From an uncultured Clostridia bacterium (GTDB lineage Bacteria; Bacillota; Clostridia; Peptostreptococcales; Anaerovoracaceae): a stretch of DNA of 30,878 nucleotides. The notes beneath the pieces are model-generated. The model did not search any database and had not been told where the DNA came from. It saw only the letters and a list, made by a program, of their open reading frames with translations. This document shows, piece after piece, positions 15,147-23,132 of this stretch. The translations under genes were made by a program, and so were the position numbers. Location of the stretch: NCBI GenBank assembly GCA_938009115.1, contig CALLHZ010000107.1, positions 1-30,878 of the forward strand, in the 5' to 3' direction. Numbering within the stretch: position 1 is the first letter of the stretch; each line of letters opens with the position of its first letter.

Positions 15147-18100
15147 ATGAAAAAAAGATTACTGAGTGTACTTTTAACGGTTTGCATGGTGTTGACCCTG
15201 CTGCCGGGGGCGACCCTCACCGCCAGCGCCTCAGAACCAACAGATTACAACCTCCGGGTCGGTGGCGTTCAAGTGACCAGCGAGAACTGCGCAAATATTA
15301 CGGGTCCCGGGATCACCGGAAGTGTAAGCTATAATCCGTCCACAAGCACACTTACCCTCAATGGTGCGAATATTACCGGATTCTACTCAATTAATCAAAA
15401 TGATGCTGGTATATATACGTCGAGGGATCTAACAATTGATTTGGTGAATGCGAACAGCATTACGCCCGGGATGAGTGGCCGTTCCAATCAAAACAGTGCT
15501 GGCATATATGTATTTGCGAGTAATCTCACCATATCCTCCAACTCCGGTAACGGAACGCTGAGCGTCGCATCAAATGATACGACGGCAGATAGTACTGGTA
15601 TTTATAGTGAATGGGGGTCTTTTGGGGATTCCACAGCGAACATAACGATCTCCGGCGGAGAAATTACAGTCAGCGGCGGCACTTCATCCGGAGCCGGAAG
15701 TCAATCCAATGGGATTCAAGCATGGGGAAATCTTACGATCTCAGGTGGTGAGATTACGGCCACCGGCGGCACTGCTGGGGGAATCAGCCGAGGAATTTAT
15801 GTATTTAAGATTCTTTCAGTAACAGGAAACGCAACGGTCTTGGCCATCGGCGGCAGACCCGGGTCTGGCTATTCTAGTTTTGGCATACAGGCGCCAAATG
15901 GAAACTCCTTTGTTTCGGGTGGAGCGGTGACAGCCACCGGAGGCGATGGCGGAAGCGAGAGTTATGGTATCTCTACCAATACTTATACCCTGTCTATTAC
16001 CGGAGGTACCGTAACGGCGAAGACCAATGCTGTTCCGGGAGAAAATAAGAAGGCAGTCAACACTGCTACCGCAATAGATATCAGCACTTATGCCGGAGTA
16101 AAAATTCTGGTAGGAAACACTGAAAATGCGGCTAAGGTCGTGGGCAGCTACAGCAACGAAGGTTATGTTAAGTTCGGGACCATGGATACATACACTGTAA
16201 CTTACGACGGCAATGGCGGCGGCGACTCCATGACAGCCGAAACTGCAGCTGCAGGGGTTCCTTTTCCGCTTCCTGCATGCGGCTTTACCGAACCTGCTGC
16301 CCGCCAGGCATTTCACAAGTGGGCTGTCGGCAGCACGGGTGGAACACAGGTAGAAGCCAACGACAGCCATACTTTTACAGCCGACACGACTGTATATGCC
16401 TTTTGGAAGGCAGCAACGCCGGCAACGACCTTCTCCTTCGACGGGGCAAATGCCAATCAGCTTATGGACACAACGACCCAAATGCAGTATTCTCTGGACG
16501 GCGGCGGTACATGGACAACCTGTTCAGATGGAAGTACCGACTTGAGCAGCATGATCGCAAGCATCACAGAGACTAACGACCTCAAGGTCAAACGTCTTGG
16601 AGACGGCACAACAGCAGATTCCTATACGTACACCATCACGATCAACAAGGCGGCGACGCCTTCGGCAGGCAAGGCGGACTGCACGACCCTTGCCAATGAT
16701 GACGGCAAACTGACCGGTGTGACAACAGCCATGGAATATAAGCTTTCCACCGCAGACAACTGGATCAGCGGAACAGGCAGCGATATCATCGGCTTGGCCC
16801 CTGGCACTTATCTGGTACGCGTCAAGGCAAGAATGACGACACTGGCCTCCGATAACCAGAGCCTCAGCATCGGAGCATATTCCGCAATACCGGCAACAAC
16901 GCCGGCAACGACCTTCTCCTTCGATGGGGCAAATGCCAATCAGCTTATGAACACAACGACCCAAATGCAATATTCCCTGGACGGAGGCAGCACCTGGGCA
17001 AATTGTTCGGCCGGGAGCACCGACCTTAGCGGTGTGGTCGCAACGATCTCAGAGAGCAATGATATCAAGGTCAAAGACCTGGGCAACGCTGTCACCACAA
17101 CGGTTTCGGGAATACAGACCATCGATATCACCAAGGCGGCAACCCCTTCGGCAGGAAAGACGGACTGCACGACTGTTGCCAATAACGACGGCAAGCTGAC
17201 CGGAGTGACGGCGGCCATGGAATATAAGATTTCCACAGACGTCAACTGGATCGGCGGAACAGGCAGCGACATCACCGGCCTTGCAAACGGCACCTACTAT
17301 GTGCGCGTCAAGGCAGCCGGAACAGTGCGAGCCTCCGACAATCATAGCCTGATCATATCGGCCTACACCCCGCCCTCCGGTGGTGGCGGTGGCGGCACGC
17401 CCGCCCTCGTCACGCGGATCGATAACGGCGGAAGTGTGACCGGAACGAACGTAGCCAATCTTGTAAAAGAAGGACAGAGCTTGACTGTCGAGGGAAAAAC
17501 CGGCGAAAAGCTGGTCTTTGACACGGAAGCGTTGAAGAATATCGACGGACAGACGAAAGAAAGCCTGAAGGTAGAGATCAAGGACGTTTCTGCAGATCAT
17601 GCAGCCAAGCACCCCGATCGACTGGTCGTATCGCTGACCGTCACCGCAGGCGGCAAGCACATCACGAACTTCGGAAACGGAACAGCGACAGTTTCCCTTC
17701 CCTATGAATTGAAACCGGGCGAAAAAGCGGCAGATGTGACTGTGTGGTATCTGGCGGAGGACGGCTCCATGACCGAAGTGCCCTGCACTTATGATCCGGT
17801 CACCAAGCTGGCGACGTTCAAGGTCAATCACTTCTCTCTCTATGTTGTAGGCACTGCGGATCTCAGTACTTGGGCCAATCCCTTCGGCGACGTCAAGCAA
17901 AGTGACTGGTTCTATGGCGCCGTCCGCTATGCTTCGGCAAACGGCCTGATGCAGGGAACGAAAGGCACGGCCTTCAGCCCCGATACGTACATGACCCGGG
18001 GCATGCTCGTCACCATCCTGTGGCGCATGGAGAATGAACCTGCCGCAACAGCAGCCGCCGATTTTACAGATATTGCTGCCGGCAAATGGTACACCCAAGC

Positions 18101-18425
18101 TGTGACCTGGGCTGCAAAGAATGAGATCGTGACCGGCCATGCCGGGAAATTCAATCCCGACGACGCGATTACAAGGGAACAACTGGCAGCGATTCTCCAT
18201 CGCTACGCCACGTATAAAGATTATGCGATAAGCAAAGGCGCCAACCTCGACACCTATCCGGACACACCCTCCGATTGGGCCCTTTCCGGTGTAAGCTGGG
18301 CGGTGGCCGAGGGCCTGCTCCAAGGCAGCGGCGGTCGCCTTGCCCCGGAAGCCGGCGCCACCCGCGCCCAGGCGGCCGCTGTTTTACAACGGTTTATCGA
18401 TAACATAGCAAACGAAACAGAATAG
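15147..18425 (+). CDS. Large S-layer-anchored surface protein (beta-helix region, InlB-type repeat, duplicated module, three SLH domains)
   Basis: A 1092-residue exported protein whose signal peptide (1-29) resembles that of the preceding gene. Residues about 35-335 are Ser/Thr/Gly-rich with repeated LTISGGEIT, ITISGGEIT and LSITGGTVT strands, as in right-handed beta-helix carbohydrate-binding proteins. Residues about 348-421 (YTVTYDGNGGG to VYAFWK) are a Listeria-Bacteroides (InlB B-type) repeat. A 161-residue module is duplicated (from about 424 and 585). A glycine linker (PPSGGGGGG) and a further beta domain (750-905) precede three SLH domains (913-1092), which bind pyruvylated cell-wall polymers. 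AAGGAG precedes the ATG, 32 bases after the upstream gene, and a terminator follows. Confidence 0.92.
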   Translation: MKKRLLSVLLTVCMVLTLLPGATLTASASEPTDYNLRVGGVQVTSENCANITGPGITGSVSYNPSTSTLTLNGANITGFYSINQNDAGIYTSRDLTIDLVNANSITPGMSGRSNQNSAGIYVFASNLTISSNSGNGTLSVASNDTTADSTGIYSEWGSFGDSTANITISGGEITVSGGTSSGAGSQSNGIQAWGNLTISGGEITATGGTAGGISRGIYVFKILSVTGNATVLAIGGRPGSGYSSFGIQAPNGNSFVSGGAVTATGGDGGSESYGISTNTYTLSITGGTVTAKTNAVPGENKKAVNTATAIDISTYAGVKILVGNTENAAKVVGSYSNEGYVKFGTMDTYTVTYDGNGGGDSMTAETAAAGVPFPLPACGFTEPAARQAFHKWAVGSTGGTQVEANDSHTFTADTTVYAFWKAATPATTFSFDGANANQLMDTTTQMQYSLDGGGTWTTCSDGSTDLSSMIASITETNDLKVKRLGDGTTADSYTYTITINKAATPSAGKADCTTLANDDGKLTGVTTAMEYKLSTADNWISGTGSDIIGLAPGTYLVRVKARMTTLASDNQSLSIGAYSAIPATTPATTFSFDGANANQLMNTTTQMQYSLDGGSTWANCSAGSTDLSGVVATISESNDIKVKDLGNAVTTTVSGIQTIDITKAATPSAGKTDCTTVANNDGKLTGVTAAMEYKISTDVNWIGGTGSDITGLANGTYYVRVKAAGTVRASDNHSLIISAYTPPSGGGGGGTPALVTRIDNGGSVTGTNVANLVKEGQSLTVEGKTGEKLVFDTEALKNIDGQTKESLKVEIKDVSADHAAKHPDRLVVSLTVTAGGKHITNFGNGTATVSLPYELKPGEKAADVTVWYLAEDGSMTEVPCTYDPVTKLATFKVNHFSLYVVGTADLSTWANPFGDVKQSDWFYGAVRYASANGLMQGTKGTAFSPDTYMTRGMLVTILWRMENEPAATAAADFTDIAAGKWYTQAVTWAAKNEIVTGHAGKFNPDDAITREQLAAILHRYATYKDYAISKGANLDTYPDTPSDWALSGVSWAVAEGLLQGSGGRLAPEAGATRAQAAAVLQRFIDNIANETE
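16415..17370 (+). repeat. Tandem duplicated coding module
   Basis: Two units of about 483 bases (16415-16897, 16898-17370) inside the SLH gene. The first 70 or so bases of each unit are nearly identical at DNA level and the rest have diverged more. In protein, ATTFSFDGANANQLM and KAATPSAGK recur in both units. Confidence 0.9.
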
Positions 18426-18433
18426 CAGATTTT

Positions 18434-18470
18434 AGAGGGATGGACGAATGTCCTCCCTCTTTTCTTTTTT
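18434..18470 (+). terminator. Terminator of the surface-protein operon
   Basis: Stem AGAGGGA / TCCCTCT with inner GGAC / GTCC and loop GAAT (18434-18460), followed by a T-rich tract to 18470. Confidence 0.85.
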
Positions 18471-18472
18471 GC

Positions 18473-18501
18473 TTGACAGTTATATCGGCAATCGATATAA
18501 T
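18473..18501 (+). promoter_or_regulatory. Perfect consensus promoter for the padR operon
   Basis: TTGACA (18473-18478), 17-base spacer, TATAAT (18496-18501). The spacer and -10 lie inside the first palindromic operator. Confidence 0.9.
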
Positions 18502-18529
18502 ACAATTCGTTATATCGGCTATCGATATA
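18481..18529. promoter_or_regulatory. Two PadR-type palindromic operators
   Basis: Site 1 (18481-18499) and site 2 (18511-18529) are both TATATCG-N5-CGATATA with perfect 7-bp arms. The starts are 30 bases apart, about three helical turns. Site 1 covers the spacer and -10, and site 2 the transcription start region, so binding would block the promoter. Autorepression by the adjacent PadR protein is the natural reading. Confidence 0.8.
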
Positions 18530-18556
18530 TTATTAAACTGGAAAGGAAAAATGTCG

Positions 18557-18877
18557 ATGAACGAAAACATCGCCTTGACGGAAGCAGTCTATTATATTCT
18601 CCTTTCGTTATATGCGCCGCAGCACGGCTACGGCATCATGCAGCAGACAGAGCAGTTGTCCGGCGGACGGGTTCACCTGGCGGCCGGCACGCTGTACGGA
18701 GCGCTGAACACGCTGTGCGAGAAAGGCTGGATCGCAGCGCTGAAGGAAGAACCCGGCAGCCGCCGGAAAGAATATCAGCTGACAGAAAAAGGTCTGTCCA
18801 TATTGAAGAATGAGTTGGAGCGGCTGCAGCAGCTCGTTGTCAACGGAATGGCTGTTTTGGAGGGAACGCAGAAATGA
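18557..18877 (+). CDS. PadR family transcriptional regulator
   Basis: A 106-residue winged-helix regulator. It has the PadR signature ALTEAVYYILLSL, HGYGIMQ, AAGTLYGALNTLCEKGWI and the wing SRRKEYQLTEKG, followed by a short C-terminal helix for dimerisation (PadR-s2 type). AAAGGA at 18542-18547 is three bases from ATG 18551 and nine from ATG 18557, so I prefer 18557. It is translationally coupled (ATGA) to a DUF2812 protein, a frequent pair in Firmicutes in which PadR represses its own operon until an envelope-active compound or other ligand is sensed. The ligand here is unknown. Confidence 0.93.
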   Translation: MNENIALTEAVYYILLSLYAPQHGYGIMQQTEQLSGGRVHLAAGTLYGALNTLCEKGWIAALKEEPGSRRKEYQLTEKGLSILKNELERLQQLVVNGMAVLEGTQK

Positions 18878-19371
18878 ACAAGCGAATGACGATCCGCAAG
18901 TGGTTTTGGGTGTGGGATTTTGAGAAAGAAGAAGACTGGCTCAACGAAATGGCGCTTCAGGGCTGGGCGCTGAGCGGTGTGGGCTTTGCCACATTTCATT
19001 TTACCGTCTCTGAGCCGGGCGCTTACACGATCCGGCTGGAAATGCACGGCCACGATACAAACTATCTTGGGTTTTTACAGGAGACCGGTGTCGAATACAT
19101 CGGCCGCTTGTTCGCCTGGGTCTATCTTCGCAAAAGAACCGAGGCAGGCACTTTTGACATCTTTTCGGATATCGACTCCAAGGTCAGTCATCTCGCCCGG
19201 ATCTGCAGGATGCTTCTGGTGGTCGGCGCAGCCAATCTTGGGATTGGCTTGATCAATCCCTCCTCCGCAGGCCGGGTCAATCTTCTGTGTGGCGCGCTCC
19301 TGATGTACGCCCTTGGCAGGATCCACGGAAAAAAAGAAGCCCTGGAACGGGAACGGGCGCTCCGTGAGTAA
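18874..19371 (+). CDS. DUF2812 membrane protein
   Basis: A 165-residue protein. The N-terminal part (KWFWVWDFEKEEDWLNEMALQGW) is the DUF2812 signature, with a soluble domain to about residue 95, then two hydrophobic segments (about 109-127 and 133-148) and a short basic and acidic tail. It overlaps the padR stop codon by four bases. DUF2812 proteins are regularly encoded next to PadR regulators and are thought to be membrane-associated partners or effectors. Their biochemical role is not known. No terminator is evident after it. Confidence 0.88.
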   Translation: MNKRMTIRKWFWVWDFEKEEDWLNEMALQGWALSGVGFATFHFTVSEPGAYTIRLEMHGHDTNYLGFLQETGVEYIGRLFAWVYLRKRTEAGTFDIFSDIDSKVSHLARICRMLLVVGAANLGIGLINPSSAGRVNLLCGALLMYALGRIHGKKEALERERALRE

Positions 19372-19476
19372 ATGTAAAGAATTTGCTTTCCAGCCCTAAA
19401 AACAGTCGCATATTGACCCGGGAGCGTGTAAAATGTTTATGATTATACGTTTTGAACATCTGAAGGAGGTTTTGTC

Positions 19477-20220
19477 ATGTCACAGTACCCGGATCTGAAA
19501 AACAAGCGCGTCGTTATTACCGGTGGGGCCAGCGGCATCGGAATGGCCACAGCAAAGCGGTTCATCGATGAAGGCGCAAAAGTTGTCGTGTTCGACGTCA
19601 ACGAGTCTGCATTTACCGCAGCAAAAGAGGCGCTGCCCGGTCTTGCGGGGATCGTGGCTGTGGATGTAAGCAGCGAAGACAGCGTCCGGAACGGCTTTCT
19701 CGAAGTCGACCGGATCCTGGGCGGCATCGATGTCCTGATCTCCAACGCCGGGATCAGTATCCGGAATAAATTCGTGGACACGAATTTCGCCCAATGGAAA
19801 AAAGTCCTTGGGATCAATCTGGATGGCATGTACCTCTGCTGCAAAGAAGCCGTGGACCGCATGATGCCCCAGAAATCAGGCGTCATCCTGATGACCGCCT
19901 CGAACAACGGCATGAACGCGCATCCGTACTATACCGACTACAATGTGTCCAAGGCCGGCGTTATCCTTCTGGGGCGGACCGTCGCCCTGGAATGCGCGCC
20001 CTATATCCGTGTCAATTCCGTATGCCCCGGTTATGTGCTCACACCCATGCAGCGAGCCGAATACACAGATGAAATGCTGGCCGTGGTCAACGAAGGGATC
20101 CCCATGAAGCGCCATGCGGAGCCGGAAGAAGTGGCGGCACTCTATGCCTTCCTGGCCTCCGACCAGGCACAATATATCACCGGACAGCACATTCCCATCG
20201 ACGGCGGTGAAACAGCATAA
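19477..20220 (+). CDS. SDR family NAD(P)-dependent oxidoreductase
   Basis: A 247-residue classical short-chain dehydrogenase. It shows the cofactor motif TGGASGIG (15-22), NAG (90-92), Asn114, catalytic Ser142, Tyr155 and Lys159 (YNVSK), and the C-terminal GQHIPIDGG. Asp40 after the second beta strand (VVVFD) suggests NAD preference. All catalytic residues are intact. The substrate cannot be told: FabG-like, sugar and hydroxyacid dehydrogenases all share these features. GAAGGAGG precedes the ATG. A TTGACC at 19413-19418 with a TTTATGAT 17 or more bases on may be its promoter. A hairpin separates it from the amidohydrolase. Confidence 0.9.
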   Translation: MSQYPDLKNKRVVITGGASGIGMATAKRFIDEGAKVVVFDVNESAFTAAKEALPGLAGIVAVDVSSEDSVRNGFLEVDRILGGIDVLISNAGISIRNKFVDTNFAQWKKVLGINLDGMYLCCKEAVDRMMPQKSGVILMTASNNGMNAHPYYTDYNVSKAGVILLGRTVALECAPYIRVNSVCPGYVLTPMQRAEYTDEMLAVVNEGIPMKRHAEPEEVAALYAFLASDQAQYITGQHIPIDGGETA

Positions 20221-20232
20221 TCCACATCGGCC

Positions 20233-20262
20233 AAAAGCATCACCTTTGTGATGCTTTTCTTT
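20233..20262 (+). terminator. Terminator-like hairpin before the amidohydrolase
   Basis: An 11-bp perfect stem AAAAGCATCAC / GTGATGCTTTT (20233-20243 with 20248-20258), loop CTTT, then T-rich bases running directly into the AGGAGG ribosome site of the next gene. Confidence 0.8.
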
Positions 20263-20275
20263 TCAGGAGGTTCCA

Positions 20276-21910
20276 GTGAAACAGATCTATATCAACGGCA
20301 ACGTGATCACCGTCGACAAGGATCGTCCCCGGGCGGAAGCGTTCCTCGTTGAAGACGGGCTTTTTTGCGCAGTGGGCGACACTGCGGAGATCCTGGCGCT
20401 CAAAGACAAAAATACGGAGGTGGTCGACCTGCAAGGCGCAACGGTGATCCCGGGATTCAACGACAGCCACCTTCACCTGTTGAATTATGCTTACGGAAAA
20501 TCCAAAGCAGACCTTTCACAATGCAAAAGCACGGAAGAAGTGATCCGGGCCGGCCGGCAGTACATTGAAGCGCGCCACATACCCAAGGGCAGATGGGTGG
20601 TAGGCACAGGCTGGAACGAATATTTCTATCCTGACCGGCATATCCTGACCCGGGAGGATCTGGATGCCATTTCTACAGAGCATCCCATCGTCTTTACCCG
20701 TAATTGTGTCCACACCGTGGTGGTCAATTCGCTGGCCTTAGACCTAATGGGAATCGATGCGGACACGCCCGACCCGCCGGGCGGGATCATACGCAGGGAC
20801 GATAAGGGCGATGCCACAGGACTGTTGAATGAAAACGCCCGCTACCTTGCCTACGACCAATTGCCTGACGCCTCGGAAGAAGAAATCAAGGACATGTTGG
20901 ATCTGGCTATGAAAGAGCTGGCTTCTTACGGTCTTACTTCTTTGCAGACCGACGACTTTGAAACCTTTTCAGGTAAAAACTACGACGTCATCATAAGCGC
21001 TTATAAAGCCTTGGTTGGGGAAGGCCGGATGTCTGCCCGGATCTATGAACAATGTCTCCTGCCCTCGATCTCCCGACTGAAAGGATTTCTCTCCAAAGGT
21101 TATACAACTGGGCATGGTGACGCGCTGTTTCAGATCGGTCCGCTCAAGCTTCTGGTCGACGGTTCCGTGGGGCCCCACACAGCATTCCTATCCCGGGAAT
21201 ACAGCGACGACCCCGGCAACTTCGGCGTGTGCCAGTTTACACAGGAAGAGCTAGATGAGCTTGTCCTGGAAGCCCAGACAAACGGCATGCATGTCCTTTG
21301 CCACGGCATCGGAGACGCAGCGATGGTTCGCATCCTGAACAGCTACGAAAAAGCGATGGTGAAAACCGGAGACCCTGATCATCGCAACGGGATCGTCCAC
21401 GTTCAGATCTCGACCTTTGATATTTTGAAGCGCATGAAAAAACTCAATGTCATCGCCTATGCGGAGCCCGTTTGCATCGACGGAGACATGCACTGCGTGG
21501 AGGATCGTGTCGGCAGCGACCGGATCAAGGAATCTTATGCTTACCGGACCATGCTGGACCTGGGCCTGCGTTGCGGCTATTCTTCCGATTGCCCTGTGGA
21601 CCCGGTGAACCCCATCGTGTCGGCCTACATCGCCGTCAACCGGAAAGACCACAACGGATGGCCGGAGGGCGGCTGGTATCCCGAACAAAAGCTGACCATC
21701 GAAGAAGTCTTGGAAGGCTTCACCATGGGTTCCGCTTACTGTTCTTTCGAAGAAAACATCAAGGGCAGTATTACCCCGGGGAAATATGCGGACTTTGCCT
21801 TGCTCTCCGAGAACATCCTGGAGACTCCGCCGGAGGACCTGCTTCAGGTCCGCGTGCTGGAAACGTATCTGGGAGGAAAGCGGATATACCGGCTCGATCC
21901 GCAATCATAG
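20276..21910 (+). CDS. Amidohydrolase (YtcJ-like, amidohydrolase_3)
   Basis: A 544-residue metal-dependent amidohydrolase. The N-terminal beta-sandwich (IYINGNVITVD, DLQGATVIPG) leads into the metal motif H65-x-H67 (GFNDSHLHLL). Later come CHGIGDAA, the region around VHVQIS, SSDCPVDPVNP with the catalytic Asp, and GSITPGKYADFALL, where the chain returns to the sandwich. YtcJ-type enzymes hydrolyse amides, for example N-substituted formamides, and substrates vary. The start is GTG 20276, with AGGAGG five bases upstream. There is no signal peptide. The alanine racemase gene follows after about 30 bases. Confidence 0.9.
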   Translation: MKQIYINGNVITVDKDRPRAEAFLVEDGLFCAVGDTAEILALKDKNTEVVDLQGATVIPGFNDSHLHLLNYAYGKSKADLSQCKSTEEVIRAGRQYIEARHIPKGRWVVGTGWNEYFYPDRHILTREDLDAISTEHPIVFTRNCVHTVVVNSLALDLMGIDADTPDPPGGIIRRDDKGDATGLLNENARYLAYDQLPDASEEEIKDMLDLAMKELASYGLTSLQTDDFETFSGKNYDVIISAYKALVGEGRMSARIYEQCLLPSISRLKGFLSKGYTTGHGDALFQIGPLKLLVDGSVGPHTAFLSREYSDDPGNFGVCQFTQEELDELVLEAQTNGMHVLCHGIGDAAMVRILNSYEKAMVKTGDPDHRNGIVHVQISTFDILKRMKKLNVIAYAEPVCIDGDMHCVEDRVGSDRIKESYAYRTMLDLGLRCGYSSDCPVDPVNPIVSAYIAVNRKDHNGWPEGGWYPEQKLTIEEVLEGFTMGSAYCSFEENIKGSITPGKYADFALLSENILETPPEDLLQVRVLETYLGGKRIYRLDPQS

Positions 21911-21941
21911 GCGATCTTTTGAACCAAAGGAGGAACCGATC

Positions 21942-23132
21942 ATGATCATGGACATCTATCACGGCCTGTCGGATCGCGCCTGCAGCAGGGCGTGGGTCGA
22001 GATCGACCTGAACAATCTCAGGCACAACATTGCGCTGATCCGGACGCTGCTGCAGCCCGGCACGGACATCATCGCCGTAGTCAAAGCCGACGCTTACGGA
22101 CACAGAGCAAAAATTATAGCACCATGCCTGCAGGATATGGGCATCACTTACTTTGCCGTGGCAACCCTGGATGAAGCCATCGAGCTCCGGGATGCCGGGA
22201 TCACCGGCAGCATCCTGATCCTCGGCCATACGGATCCGCTGTTTATCAATGAACTGCTTACATACCGGATCACACAGACTGTGATCGACAAAGACCACGG
22301 CCGCCTCCTGGACCGGGCAGCCGGCTCCCTGGGGCAGATCCTCGATGTTCACTTAAAGATCGACAGCGGCATGCATCGCCTGGGCATCGACGCCCGGCAG
22401 CCTGCCGAAGCGGCCGGCATGTTTGATTTGAAGAATCTTAACTTTACGGGCATATACACTCATCTTGCAGCCACCGACAGCGTGGCGGAAGAAGACATCG
22501 CCTATACATACAAGCAGATCAATGCCTTCAATGAGCTCATCGGCTCATTGAAAACAATGGGCATCCAGGTACCTATGACCCACATGCAAAACAGCTATGG
22601 GCTCCTCAACTATCCGGAAGTGATTTGTGACAGCGTGCGCGTGGGAGCCATCCTTTACGGCATGGGATGCAAGGAGCCGAGCAAGTCCCACGTGGTCATC
22701 GATCTGAGGCCGGTCCTGTCGCTTCGGGCCCGGATCGCAACGATCCGCACGCTTCCTCCGGGGGAATGCTTCGGGTATGGCATGATGTTCCGGGCAGAAA
22801 GAGAAACGCGCATTGCCATCCTTCCCCTGGGTTATGTGGAAGGACTGCCGCGCAAGCTGGCCTGCGGAAAAGGCTCTGCCATCGTCAACGGCGTGCGCGT
22901 GCCCATCGCCGGGATCGTCTGCATGGACCAGCTGGCCCTCGATGTGACGGACGTGCCCGGCGTAAGGACCGGGGATATCGCCACTTTCATCGGAAAAGAC
23001 GGCGGCGAAGAGATCGGGATCGTCGAAGTGGCCAATGCAGCGGAGACGCTTCATGTGGAAATATATTGCCGTACCGGAAAGAGAATTGCCACCGTCGTTC
23101 TTGGAGAGTCATTCTATGGATCAGCTCAGTGA
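21942..23132 (+). CDS. alr: Alanine racemase (PLP)
   Basis: A 396-residue fold III PLP enzyme. Lys48 in VVKADAYGH carries PLP and Tyr279 in GYG is the second catalytic base. The conserved HLKIDSGMHRLG, RVGAILYG and GIVCMDQLALDV are all present. It interconverts L- and D-alanine for peptidoglycan, or another amino acid: some Alr-like proteins favour serine. ATG 21942 follows AAAGGAGG by eight bases. It sits just after the amidohydrolase, and its last 17 bases overlap the start of the first PAS-GGDEF-HD-GYP gene. This context is unusual for a housekeeping alr, so a catabolic role is possible. Confidence 0.92.
   Translation: MIMDIYHGLSDRACSRAWVEIDLNNLRHNIALIRTLLQPGTDIIAVVKADAYGHRAKIIAPCLQDMGITYFAVATLDEAIELRDAGITGSILILGHTDPLFINELLTYRITQTVIDKDHGRLLDRAAGSLGQILDVHLKIDSGMHRLGIDARQPAEAAGMFDLKNLNFTGIYTHLAATDSVAEEDIAYTYKQINAFNELIGSLKTMGIQVPMTHMQNSYGLLNYPEVICDSVRVGAILYGMGCKEPSKSHVVIDLRPVLSLRARIATIRTLPPGECFGYGMMFRAERETRIAILPLGYVEGLPRKLACGKGSAIVNGVRVPIAGIVCMDQLALDVTDVPGVRTGDIATFIGKDGGEEIGIVEVANAAETLHVEIYCRTGKRIATVVLGESFYGSAQ

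Noticed and set aside
16415..17370. CRISPR array or non-coding tandem repeat
   Set aside because: There are only two long units, both in frame within the SLH protein.
17049..18323. 424-codon leftward open frame
   Set aside because: It is a shadow of the SLH protein, made of Cys/Gly/Arg-rich antisense codons.
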